Positions 48,930 to 60,916 of a DNA stretch of 64,000 nt are shown here, piece after piece. Numbering within the stretch: the stretch's first letter is position 1; each line of letters starts with the position of its first letter. The stretch is taken from contig NW_006498435.1 of the NCBI RefSeq assembly GCF_000471905.2, positions 382,583 to 446,582 of the forward strand, written 5' to 3'. Below the pieces are notes generated by a model, which saw only the letters and a program-made list of their open reading frames with translations, ran no database searches and was not told the origin of the DNA. A program made the position numbers and the translations under genes. The stretch is from Amborella trichopoda (lineage: Eukaryota; Streptophyta; Magnoliopsida; Amborellales; Amborellaceae).

Positions 48930-49493
48930 TTGCTGAGTTGTGACTCACAGTTCGGCTCCCAGGTTCTTTCCTGGGTTGGTGCAAGAGGGGGCTTAAAGGT
49001 CCCTGACTCATCGCTTCCTCGCTTTGGTGGTTGCTTTGGTAGCACATCTGCTATCTCACACAACATGCACCCTGCTACTGACAAGTTCCTTGCTGGTCAT
49101 ATTCCCGAGGTTCACCGTAAGGTAACCCCCCATACTTCTTCATCACCTCGAACCTCTATACCTAGAGGCTCGACACACCCAGGCGGAGACCCTGCGGCCT
49201 CCAACTCTCACACATACCTACAGGCTCGTGGTCCAACCACTCGAGCCACACCTCGGGGCAACCTCCATGCTACCTCGAGCTCATGTCCAAGACTAAGTCT
49301 CCTCGGGCCGAACCCTGCACGTGCCATACACTTGCATTCCACAGCTCGGGGCTGCGCTAGCTCTATGCCACCTCGAGCACATGAGGGTCGACCGCTCCGT
49401 CCTCCCTTCCAGCACACACAGCTTCACCCTATGAGAGATAAGCTCCCGCTTCGTCCCTCACTGACACAAGCTCACAGGTCTCGACCTCCTTAG
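48930..49493 (+). pseudogene. Pre-gag reading frame of Tat B
   Basis: A 187-codon open frame sharing LLGPNPA, AIHL and MPPRAHEGRPLRPPFQHTQL with the Tat A frame. Proline- and serine-rich, no domain recognised. It is still open in both copies despite heavy divergence elsewhere. Confidence 0.5.
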
Positions 49494-50172
49494 GTCGAAC
49501 TCGTTGACTGAGCTTGGGGCTAACTTTCAAGTCACCCGGACGGCTAACCTTAAAGGTGCACATGTATTGACTTTGCAGGTTCCTCCCCGGTCTAGACACA
49601 GGCGGAGTCATGAACCAGCTACTTCTTCTGTCGCTTTTCCTTCACCAGAAAAGCACCTCGAGATCTAGTACTCAAAGGTCTTCTCTAAGAGTACCATCTT
49701 TAGCCAGCCTCACGTCAACCGTGCACTAGAGCCTCACGAAGGGATTCGGGGCAACAACATGATGTCAAACAGAAGCCTCCAATATCCAAGGCAGAAACCC
49801 AGGTTACCTTCTATCGTTGGACCCTACTCCCTGCTCCAGCTCATAGACACATCCCTCGCATGCTCAAGGAAAGCAGGATAGTCCAAGCCTCAGGGTCAGT
49901 TATGGAGTAGAGTCTACAACAGACTCAGAATTAAGTAGAAGAGAGGCCTGCAGGTCCTGACCAAAGAAGCCTCCAAGGCAGTTGAGGTCACCACCCTAGG
50001 TGACCTCCTGCCTCATAATCCCTTTTTCCCTCTCCAAACTCCAGAACCTGAGCAGGTCCAAGAATATTGCTCGGTCTTCACTACCCAGAAGTCAAGGTCC
50101 CAAGACCGTCGAGAGTCGATCCTCACAAGATCGACATACAAAGCTCGAGTCCAGTCGGGGCAAGCTGATCCC

Positions 50173-51582
50173 TTGCAGACTGACTTACCACAAACGACTC
50201 GCCAACTTTTGCAGTCCACTGCGCTACCTGACTCTGACCTTCCAGAAGAGACGGTTAGTGTCATGATGATCAATGATCCAGATGACGCCCAAGAAGAGTG
50301 GATGAACCGGTTCAAGGTAATGATGCAATCCATCCTCGAAAAGTTGGAACGCCTAGAAGCCTCTAGGTCTCCTCCTTCTCACCATGAGACCGATTCCCCG
50401 ACCAGTGAGGACACAATTCTCAGGAAAACTCCCACATCGGCCTCCCAAGATAGTTCTGCCTCACGCGGGGTTTCCCAAATCGACATAGATGCCATGGTGG
50501 CCCATAGGCTCAAGAACAAGGTCTGAGGCATGCAAGAGGCGCCACTATATCAAAAGCCATACCCTTCGTACATTGACCAGGTGCCATTTCTCCCAAACTA
50601 CCAACAAGGGAAACTCCCCCTATTCAATGGTACTACATCTCCTCACCAGCATACCGCCCACTTTCAAGCAGCTTGTTGGGAGACGATAACTTACGGGTGA
50701 CTTCTCCTTCGTCAATTTGTTGAGACTCTCGCAGGGCTAGCCTTCTAGTGGTATGCTCGGCTTCCCTCAAACTCGGTGCACATGTGGCAAGAAATGGAGC
50801 AGTTGTTTTTCCAACACTTCTATGAAGTCCAAAGGAACATGGAAACCATCGAGCTCCTTACTCTGATGCAAGACCTTGGTGAGCCGATTGACAGGTTCAT
50901 CACCCAATGGAGAGAGTTGGCAACCTTTCATGCCACTCCCATGACAGAGAAGGAAGCGGTCCTTACCTAAATGCAAAATATGCTTCTCGAGACCTCCCAG
51001 CATGTCGAGGCATCCAATACACCCTCCATGTTAAAGCTCATCTCTAAGGCAGTTCGTATTGAGGGATTGTTCAAGCACCATGGCAGCTCTCGTCAGCAAC
51101 CCTCCAGCTCAAATTCTCGCTCCAATAGTCGGGGCAACCAAAAAGCAGTGATCAACGCGGCCGTCACCATGACTGACACTAAGAGCGCAGCACCTCAAAC
51201 CCTTGATCTTTCCAAGGCACAGATGCCTTAGGCCAGGGGCGAGCAGCAGTCCTACAATGAGGTCCCTCCTCATAAAAATAGTAAGCTAAGTGACTTCTGG
51301 AGCCAGCAACAGAATAAGGTTTACCCCTTCGACAAGGAGTGGACTCCTGCACTGCTTCGACTGCTGCTAGAACAGAACTTGATCCAGCCGCCGAAGATCA
51401 ATACCGTAGAACCGGCTGGGTTGGAGACAAATGAGAGGTACTGCGCCTATCACAGGAAAGTAGGCCACCCCACTCATCACTGTTATAAGCTCAATTACAC
51501 TATCGAAGCCCTTATTAATAAGGGTCAGATAAAGCTTGAAGAGTTAAAGAAAGAGTTCAGGGCAACTGAGGCTTCTACATAG
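50173..51582 (+). pseudogene. Tat B gag remnant
   Basis: N-terminal segment with WMNRFKVMMQSILEKLERLE, capsid-like segment with MWQEMEQLFFQHFYEVQRNM and RELATFHATPMTEKEA, a basic serine- and asparagine-rich stretch (about 51,090-51,170), then a zinc-knuckle-like YCAYHRKVGHPTHHCYKLNY. Fragmented fossil. Confidence 0.7.
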
Positions 51583-52489
51583 TAATAAGCCAAGAGGTCG
51601 ACGAGGCACTCGCTATCCTCCGTGCATTTTTCTCCATAATGCTCGAAGAAGGACTCGTCACTCCCAAGCTGACAAGGCAACCCAAGTTCCTTCCTCCAAG
51701 AACTAAGAACCTCAAGTGCACATATCACCAGATATGAGGCCATGACATCAGCGAATGCACTGGTTTCCACGAGCTCTTAGCAAAGAAGATGCAGCCATAG
51801 CAAGAAGTTCAGGGCGACCCAGAATGACCCCTTCAGGTCCGTCTTCCACTGGTGCAAGTAGACCTCCCGACACAAGCCCAAGGAAGAGCTGAGCTAGACC
51901 CTCTGCAGACCCTCTTCAAGGCAGTGCTCCAACAGGGCCTCGTCACTCCTAAGCCCGCTAAGCAGCCGAAGCATCTTGCCCAAGGAACAGAGAAACTCTT
52001 GTGCTCATATCACCAAGTATGGAGCCAAGAGCTGAAAGATTGCTCCGGGTTTGAAGCTATAGTCGCGAAGAAAGTCTAGAATGGCCATATTTTTTGTGCC
52101 GTCCTCCTAGAATGCTTCCAAGCCATCGCTCTCGTTCGAGAGTAAGCCCCACTACAAGCCCCTCATGAGCATATACTGGACCCTTTTGAGCCCTCGACTT
52201 CTCAGTCCTAGGAAGCCATGGACGAAGCAGACTCAAGTCCTTGAAGCGTGAGGCAGTCCACCAAGCTAGGGATACTCACTGACCCAATAGGACGACCTCC
52301 TTAGGGATCTAGAAGGAGATGACGAGCACCTAGGTCAGCTCACTGAAGGAATCCCATCCCTCAGCCACCAGTCAAGGAAGAATTTCTCAGGCCTCTCCCT
52401 CCACTACCAACCTTACAGGACTTCATCCTAGGTGTAGACCGCCTTATACTTTCATCCAATCAGGCGGACGTCCCTGAGTCACCAAAAGC

Positions 52490-52665
52490 TTGGGATTCCT
52501 CCAATATGGGTGACAACGCTAAAAGCACCCCACAACGGTCAAAGCCGGGGCAAGACCTAAAATACCCCCTGCAGTCGTCCAATATGGGTTACGATGCTAA
52601 AATCACCCCATAATGGTCAAAGCTAGGGCAAGACCTAAAATACCCCCTGCAAACGTCCAATTCCG
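52490..52665 (+). repeat. Short direct repeats in the Tat B protease region
   Basis: GGTCAAAGCCGGGGCAAGAC and AAAATACCCCCTGCA recur about 75 bp apart (near 52,537 and 52,613), each after CCAATATGGGT. A local tandem duplication. Confidence 0.6.
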
Positions 52666-52699
52666 GGGACCGAGCAAATTGGGATGCCTTCACCTAAAA

Positions 52700-55600
52700 T
52701 TATCGTGAGATGCCCGATCTGCACCCTTAGATTGCTGTCCATCACCTCGGTAGTGATCCCACCATCAAACTCATGAAGCAAAAATCGAGGAGGTTTAGAT
52801 CCAACCTCGAGATGCCGATCGATGCTGAGGTGAACAAGCTCAGGCAAGTTGAGTGAAGTCAAATACCCAAGATGGCTGGCAAATGTTTTCCTAGTAAAAA
52901 AGAAGAATGGTCAAATCAGAGTCTGTATCGACTTTCGCTACTTGAACACCGCTTGTCCCAAAGACGATTTCCCTCTACCGTTCACCGAGATGCTTGTCGA
53001 CTCTACAGCTCATTGCCAAATGTTCTCCTTTATGGATGGGTATTCTGATTATAATCAAATCAGGATGGCTCCAGAAGATGAGGAGGCCGCTGCATTCTTA
53101 ACCCCAAAAGGTGTCTTTTGCTACACTATGATGCCTTTCGGGTTAACGAATGCCGGTGCCACGTACCAGCGAGCCATGACGACCATCTTCAAGGACATGA
53201 TCCACAAGGAGGTCGAGTGCTATGTGGATGACCTGGTGGTGAAATCTGAAACAAAAGACGCCCACATACAATATCTTAAAAAGGTATTTGAGCGATTGCG
53301 GCATCACCAACTCAAGATGAACCCCTTGAAATGCGCCTTTGGCAACTCAAGAAAATTCTTTGGGTTTATCGTGAGGTACCGAGGGCTGGAGATTGAACAA
53401 GTCAAAATCAAGGCAATTCAGGACATGCCACTGCCTACGACCCTCCATGAATTGCGGTCTCTTTAAGGACAACTCGCCTACATTCGGAGGTTCATCTCAA
53501 ACCTTTCAGGACGATGCAGGCCCTTTTCACACCTCCTAACGAAAGACACTCCCTTCATATGGCATGAGGTGTGCTAAGATGCACTCGATGACATCAAGCA
53601 GTACTTGTTGAATCCACCGGTACTCTCCACTTCAGTGTTACGAACGCCTCTTATCCTATACGTGACTGCCCTAGATGACTCACTTGAGGCACTCCTAACA
53701 CAAAATAATGATGGAGGGAAAGAGACAACGCTCTATTATCTCAGCCGTAGGATGCAAGGGGCCGAGAATAATTACCCTCCCATCGAAAAGATGTGCCTAG
53801 CCTTGATCTTTGTGGCACAGAAACTCCGTGATTACTTGCTCGATCATGAGGTCAAGTTAATCTCCAAGGCCGATCCGGTCAAGTTCCTCATGACTCGGCC
53901 ATGCTTGTCAGGATGTTTGGCTAAGTGGGCATTATTGCTTATGGAGTTCGACATCAGGTATGTACCACAGAAGGTAGTCAAAGGTCAAGCCCTAGCAAAC
54001 TTCCTCGTGGCTCACCCAGTCCCTTCATAATCTCCCCTGTCGAGTGACCTCTCGGACAAAGAAGTTTTCTATACGGTGCTAACTTGACCATGGGAGATTT
54101 ACTTTGACGGAGCATTCCAGTCTAATAGAGGAGGCGTCGAAGTTGTGTTCTTGACTCCCGACGGTGGAATGATTCCTCTATCCTTATCACTGGTAGAGGC
54201 ATTTTCTCATAATGAAGCTGAATATCAAGCCCTCATAATCGGGTTGGAGATAGTCCAAGAGCTAGTTTTGAGGCAGCTAAACATCTTCGACGAATCTAAG
54301 CTGGTCATCCGGTAGCTTAAGGGGATTTATGATGTAAGAAAGGATACTCTCAAGCCTTATCATGACACGACCAAATCTTATATGTCCTAGTTTGATGATT
54401 TCTCCCTGAGTCATATCCTTTGAAGGCTAAACTCACAGGCTGATGCACTCTCAAAGCTTGGCGCCACCATTCAATTGTCTTCATCAGGGCCCATGCCAGT
54501 CTGGGTAACCAGATGGAGACACATCGACTTGAGAGCCGAACTTGATGCAGATGATGAGAAGGATGTCTTCCCTGAATGCCTGCCTTACAAATTCGGGGCA
54601 CTCCTTGCTGCTAAGGATGTCATTAAGGTAGAGTAAGAAATATCCCGAGGTAAAGAATCCAAGGTCGAGAAGTAAGAGCCCGAATTATTCGACCCAATAT
54701 GCGTAAAAGTTGAACAAGTGGAAGACTGGAGAGAGCTTATCATGGACTTCATAAAGCATGGAAGGCTACTTCAGAATCGGATGGAACGCAATGGCATAAG
54801 ACATATGTCTACCAAGTACACCCTTCTCGATGGGGATGTTCTCTTTCGCCAGTCATTTGACGGAATTCTCCTTTGATGCGTCGATACACAACAGGCAAGA
54901 AAAGTGCTTGAAGAGGTGCATTCAGGTATCTGCGGGCTGCATCAGTTCGACCCTAAGCTCTACGAGCGCATACGCAGACTCAGCAATTATTGGCCCTCAA
55001 TGGTGGCTGATGCTCAAAACTACACCAAGAGATGCCAAGTGTGCCAAAATCATTCAAGCCTCATTCATCAGCCCCTGGAGCCTCTCCATCCTACAATGAC
55101 ATCATGGCCCTTTTCCCATTGGGGTATGGACATTGTAGGACCCATTGACCCTCCTTCCACCTTGGGTCATGCCTTCATTCTGACCGCGACATATTACTTT
55201 TCCAAGTGGGCAAAAGTGGTCCCTCTCAAGTAGGTTCCGGGGACCACGGTGGCCAACTTTGTGCGTCACTACATCATATACCTGTCCAGGGTTTCTGACC
55301 GAATAATCTCTGACAATGGCCCTCAGTTCAGAAGCCATCAAGTTGATCACCAGACCAACCAGTTGGTTTTTAGTGGAAGTACTCGACCATGTACTACATT
55401 CGAGTCAATGGTTTAGCTGAGGCGTTCAACAAAACTCTGTGCGGGGTGCTCCGGAAGTCAGTTTCAAATTCAAAGAAGAACTGGCATGAACCTCTGTGGG
55501 CCTATCGCACCATCACTCGCAATGCTACGAACTTTACCCCTTATTCCCTTGTTTATGGAGGTGAAGAAGTCTTACCCCTCGAGGTTCAAATAATCTCACT

Positions 55601-55967
55601 CCGTGTCGTTATACATTAGGGACTAACCGCGGACGAGAGGGTTAAGCTCCCTTACCAGGAGTTGGATGCCCTTGACGAAAAGAGACTAGCGGCCCAGCAG
55701 AACCTGGAGCTCAATCAAGGAAGAATGAAGAGAGCCATTGACAAGTCTGTCAAGGTTCGCTCATTCACTCATGGGGATCTAGTCCTAGCAGTCAAGAGAC
55801 CGATTATAATGCACAGGAACCACAAAGGAAAGTTTGAACCTAAGTGGGAAGGCCCATTCATAGTCAAGAAGGTCACACCAAATGGGGCCTATATATTGGC
55901 AAACTCAGATGGAGAGGAGGAGATGCCCCTTATCAATGGGCGATACTTAAAGAAGTATTATCCCTAA
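52700..55967 (+). pseudogene. Tat B pol remnant: RT, RNase H, extra RNase H, integrase
   Basis: RT (52,849-53,466) holds VCIDFRYLNTACPKDDFPLP, FMDGYSDYNQIRMAPEDEEA and YVDDLVVKSETKDA. RNase H (53,605-54,030) holds YYLSRRMQGAENNYPPIEKM and ends VKGQALANFLVAHPVPS. The extra RNase H is at about 54,080-54,460. Integrase begins with an H-H-C-C zinc-binding segment (about 54,904-55,070, KRCQVCQNHSS), continues with the WGMDIVGPIDPP core start, and ends with a GKFEPKWEGPFIVKKV domain and YLKKYYP before the stop at 55,967. Order and the second RNase H place it in the Tat lineage. Broken in several places. Confidence 0.85.
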
Positions 55968-57559
55968 AATATCTCTGAAAGGCGGTGCGTGCAGTAAAAA
56001 GAAAGAAATGAAGAGGAGGAACATTAAGATAACTCAAGAGAAGTTCATTTCTATTATTGTTTTAAAAAAAGTTACAAGCTACAATCAAAAGCCCATTAAT
56101 AGGGAAGTTACAAATATTTTGCATCTAAGAACAAGAGGACAGTTATAGGCCAAAACGAATACTCTCCTCATGAAGACGAAGCAAAACCACAAAAGAAACA
56201 CCTCATGAAGAAGCAAACCCACCAAAGAAATGCTCTCCTCATGAAGAAGATGTGAAACCACCAAAGTGGATGGTTACAGGCCAAAAAGAAGAAGCCAACC
56301 ATTTTTGAGTTAGCTTCAATTCATTTGACGGGGCATGGCTATCTTCCAAGGAACAGGCCCATGATGGATTCCCTTCCTCCAAAAACAACATGGACTTCAT
56401 GGTTGTATTGGAGGACTTGGCTTCCAACAGACCACAACGAAAGGGCCTCCTCATTTGGCATCACTCTTGACCCCCGCAAGATATCCTCGTCCATGGTCAT
56501 TGCCGTGTGCAACACAATGCCGCGTCCTACCATCTTCATGGGTTGACCAACGCCACGTGAGACCATTGCTGTGAGCGGCATGCTCCTGAGCATGGCTATT
56601 GCTGTGCATGGCTATCACCGTGTGTGGCCTAGAGGCACACAAAGGCAGCGCTGCATACGACTTAATGACATGCATGCTCTTGTAGTATCCCGGTTCCCAC
56701 TATTCTTAATTTCCAGGGGGCAGTGACTCCCATGCCTCATCGGTTCCCCAATCGTCGCCCCTCGCGGACGGTCCACCTTCTCATGGCCCTTCGCCTCCCC
56801 CACAACCCTTCGGGTTTCACCATAAACACTCCTCCGACTGTCGAGAATCCTCGCCTGGCCCTGTTCTTTCCCCTACCAGCATAGCCTCTCCCCATCAGAA
56901 ACGCTTCTCTGACCGTCGAGAATCCCCACTGACCCTATTTTTTCCCTTTTTCTGACAGTCGGGAATATCACGGAAACCATCAGAACCCCTAGAGAAGTTC
57001 CCTGTGACCATGCTGGTTTCCCCCTTCTCCTTGTTTTCTCACTTCACCACAAACTCACTGGAATTCCATTGAGTTTCCGATAAGCCCCACTGCTCCTCCT
57101 TCTTCTCTGCTGGTAGCCAGAAGACCGTGAGATTCTTCTGACTTCTCTGTAACCTCCCCTTCAAGCGTATAACTGCCGTAGAGCATCTTTGCAAATCTCG
57201 ATAAGGCCTCCCTTCTCAAAAAGCCTCGACACTCCCCGAAAATGTTCGCAATCATGATGCAAGGACTTGCGACTTGCTTAAGCTCACCAGAAAAACTCCT
57301 GAAGTTCTGTCTCTGCAAATTTTGGCCGGGAAGTTCTCGCCGGAAGTCTCTTGCCAGAAGCCCTAGCTCTCTCTCTCTCTAAAATCTCTTCCACTATTTT
57401 ACCATTTGGTAAAATAGTAAAGTGGGATTTTGCCCCCTTTTTATACTCAGTAATGCTACAAACTACCCTTGATAAATACGCAATGACACTCCAGTCTCCA
57501 GGTCCTGACGGCAATAAGACCAGGTCGGGGCGGGTCACGCGCGAGACCCGAAAGGGTCA

Positions 57560-57800
57560 TCGCTGCGCCCTTCACCCAGAGGCTATCGCCGCGTGCTTCG
57601 TCAGGGGACTATCACCGCGAGCCTCGTCAAGGCTATCACCGAGTGCTTCGTCAGGGGGCTATTGTCACTCACCTCGTTAAGGAGTCATTACGGTGCGCTT
57701 CGTTAGGGGCTACTGCCGCGCGCTTTACCAAGGGGCGTAACGCCATGTGCGCATCATCTAGGCCTAATGCCACGTGCTCCATCCAACACTTAGTGCCACG
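57560..57800 (+). repeat. Minisatellite of about 25 bp (GGCTATCACCGCGAGCTTCGT-like)
   Basis: Head-to-tail units begin at about 57,582, 57,607, 57,631 and 57,657 and continue, more diverged, to about 57,800. Similar CGCCGTGTGC wording appears in the LTR repeat zone, so the units may be related to it. Confidence 0.65.
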
Positions 57801-57949
57801 TGCATGCCATGGCACTCCCATCTGGACCATCGTCCTGCATCCTCAGGAAGTTCATTCCCTATACCATAGTCTCACTCCTCAGGGAGTCCAGTCTCCGGTG
57901 ATGGCTTTGTTCCCCATGGAGTCGCATTCCGTCACCACACCATGGTCCG

Positions 57950-58625
57950 TGCTGCATGACCTTACTGCATAGCCATGATCCGTGCTACATGACGTTAAAA
58001 CTGCATAGCCTCGGTCCGGGCTGCATGACCTTAAACTGCACAGCCTTGCTCATTGTCGCGTGACTCTAAACTACACGACCATGGTCCGTGCTGCATGACC
58101 TTAAACTGCACAGCCCTGGTCAGTGCTGCAGAACCTTAAACTGCGCAGCCCTGGTTCGTGTTGCATGACCTTAAAATTGCACAGCCTCGGTCCAGGCTAC
58201 AAGACCTTAAAACTGCACAGCCTCAGTCTGGGCTGCATAACCTTAAACTGCACAGCCTTGGTCCTTGTCACATGACTCTAAACTGCATGACCATGGTCCG
58301 TGCTGCATGACCTTAAACTGCACAGCCATGGTCCAAACTATATGACCTTAAACTGTAACGAAGGTCTAGTTGCATGACCTTAAACTGCTTAGTCCTCGTC
58401 GCACGACTCAAAACTATACGATAATGGTCCAGCTGTGTGACCTTAAACCATAGTGTATGTCCTGGTCGCATGATGTTAAAAGGCTTAGCACCATGGTTCA
58501 AACTACATGACCTTAAACTGTAACGAAGGTCTAGTTGCACGACCTCAAACTGCATGGTTAAAGTCGCATGACTTTAAACTGCATAGCCATGGTCTGAGCT
58601 ATAAGACCCTAAAATTGTAATGCAC
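57950..58625 (+). repeat. Minisatellite of about 35 bp (CTGCATGACCTTAAACTGCACAGCC-type)
   Basis: Close to 19 units with the core TGACCTTAAACTGCA and a variable GGTCC-GTGC half, for example near 58,101, 58,136, 58,171 and 58,207. Units diverge by several substitutions each. Confidence 0.8.
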
Positions 58626-59059
58626 GAGGTGACAAATGGCCCATACGTATAACTTTAACCAAGATATGGACCACCTCTTCTCTAAGGTGTGTTTCATCAA
58701 CATCCCCAGTGGAGTTAGATGTATGCAAAGGTTATACCTACCCCTTTAATCCCCAAGGGGTTTGTTTGACACCAACATCCCAGTGAGAGTCACATCCTAG
58801 TGAGGTTCATCTGTGCTTTAGCATGTCATTCTCAGTAGAGTTACATGCATACCATTACTCATTATCCCTATGGAGCTACACTGGCCCTTCTAATCCCCAG
58901 TGAATTCTCTTCCGCTTGCCACTCCTCATAGGGTCACCACCGTCATCTAAATCTCTCTGCTTGTGTATAGCCTTAACTATCTTTATCCCCAGGAAGTCAA
59001 ATTGCTATCCACAACCTATCCCCCATGTAGCTTGACCTACATGGCGACCCACCTAATGG

Positions 59060-59310
59060 TATGTGCTGCATGACCTTCAACTGCACAGCCTTTATCCATG
59101 CTGCATGACCTTAAACTGCACAACCATGATCCAAACTACATGACCTTAAACTGTAGCGGAGGTCTATTTGCAAGACATTAAACTGCATGGTCCTAGTTAC
59201 ATGACTTTAAACTGCATAACCACGGTCCAAGCTATAAGACCTTAAACCATAGTGCACGTCCTGACCGAATGACTGTAAACTGCTTTGCTTAGGTCCAAGA
59301 GGCATGACCT
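59060..59310 (+). repeat. Second block of the 35-bp minisatellite
   Basis: The same GCATGACCTTAAACTGCACA core resumes after about 435 bp of unrelated sequence. A third trace lies at 59,700-59,795. Confidence 0.75.
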
Positions 59311-59324
59311 TAAAAGATGCTCCC

Positions 59325-59515
59325 ACATATACGCACACGCCCTTTACGTGCATCTTCATGCACGTCTTCCCTAACCGACCCATTCGTTTGTGCACACCAC
59401 CTTCATTACCTCCCCAATGAGTCCACATACACGCACACACCCTTTACGTGCATCTTTACACACGCCTTCCCTAACTAAACCCATTCGTATGCGCACACCA
59501 TCCAGCATTCCCCTG
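59325..59515 (+). repeat. Direct repeat with ACACGCACACACCCTTTACG core, about 110 bp apart
   Basis: CATATACGCACACGCCCTTT followed by ACGTGCATCTTCATGCACG at about 59,325 recurs as CATACACGCACACACCCTTT at about 59,427, each followed by CCTTCCCTAAC and CCCATTCGT. Confidence 0.65.
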
Positions 59516-60916
59516 TGAGTCTTACCAATCACAAAACAGTGAGCCATTTCACCACCCATACTCGTCGTCAGCTAGTGGGTCACCACTTTTTACCCACCGT
59601 TCATACAGTACTCATATTTCATAGGTAGCCTCCTACCATCTCCTCAAAGTGAGTCAAAACCATCACCATACTCACTCCATGGCCTCCACAGATTGTCATT
59701 CATTACCACTACGGTCCAGTTGTATGACCCTAAACTATAGTGCATGTCTTGGCCACATGACATTAAAAGGCTTCGCACAGGTCCCAAAGGCATGACCCTC
59801 ACAATAAAAATGGGCACACTGTACACCTGAACAAGGGAACGCCATGAGTAAAAATGATGGATGGGCTTGGTCACAAAACCATGAGTAAAATATTTTCGTG
59901 AAACAAAAACCCAAGCACCGTGAAAACTCCAAAAGGGCACCATGAGCAAAAACGAATGAAAAGGGTGGACATGACCGATGGGTCATGGGTAAAAGAGCCC
60001 AAAAACAAAAGAAGTTGGTAAAAACTATCTTTACGGCACCGCTTCTCTTGTTCAAGTGAATATTCACAAAAGGGTGCTTGGACCGACAAAGATAGGTTGA
60101 CGCACTACTGCAACCTCAACCAACACCTAATTGCTAAGCATGCACAATTCCGTTGAGGTCTACAAAATCCTCAACTACCAGCATCCAATCACCACACAAA
60201 ATGGGTCGTTAGGGAGTGAGAGCCATATAAGATCTCCCACATTTCAACATCAACAACAACAAGAGTCTTTGAGGGTGAGGATGATGATCAAAAGATCCCT
60301 TCGAAATGCTAAAGACCATCACGAAGGAAAAAAACTGACGAAGCCAGAGCCTAACATATCGGAGGCTTCAGGGTTATTCCTCGCCATGAGATCGCCTTGC
60401 TTAAAACCATCCTTGGCTGATGGCTCAGAACTTTTGAACCTGACAGGATGGGGCCCACGAGGCCGCCTGGCCAAAATTCCCCTAGTCGAAGGGCCCAGAT
60501 TTTCAGAATAAGTCAGAAGCCCCAGACTGGACCCCACTAGACGGGACCTACAGAGATACCCTGAACATCAAAAGCAAACCTGGTGTAGCAGCAAACAATG
60601 CCGACCAAAGGTTCATAGCATTTGGCCTCCAAATAGGCATAATTCTGCCCTATGAGGTCCCTATAAAAGTCTCAAGCTTGAGAATCACAAATAGGCCCTC
60701 GAGGGTGAGAACGTCGACAAGATCTGTCAAAATCTTTTCTTCCCCTAAAGTCTCCATGGATGGACTCGTACATTGCATCCAAACGTCCAAGCATCCTAGT
60801 CATGACATTGCGTGGACCTCCTCAGCATTCGCATAGTCCTTGGCTAGCCCGAGAGAAATTTCCTAAACGAATGCACTTCTCGATTCTCTTGAACCACAAC
60901 AATCGGCAGGACATGC

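Larger units (their letters stand above)
55968..60916 (+). other. Long 3' non-coding region of Tat B
   Basis: Nearly 5 kb without a credible gene. Composition changes in blocks: A-rich (55,970-56,230), CATGGC/ATTGCCGTG-rich (56,480-56,640), mixed (56,700-57,500), then several minisatellites listed separately, and a final unique-looking part (59,800-60,900). Long, fast-evolving 3' regions with tandem repeats are known in Tat/Ogre elements. ORFs here are composition artefacts. Confidence 0.6.

Noticed and set aside
57351-57972. Two 109-codon plus frames downstream of integrase, considered as an envelope-like or extra ORF
   Set aside because: The protein sequence reflects the 25-bp minisatellite. 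No signal peptide, membrane anchor or zinc motif is seen.
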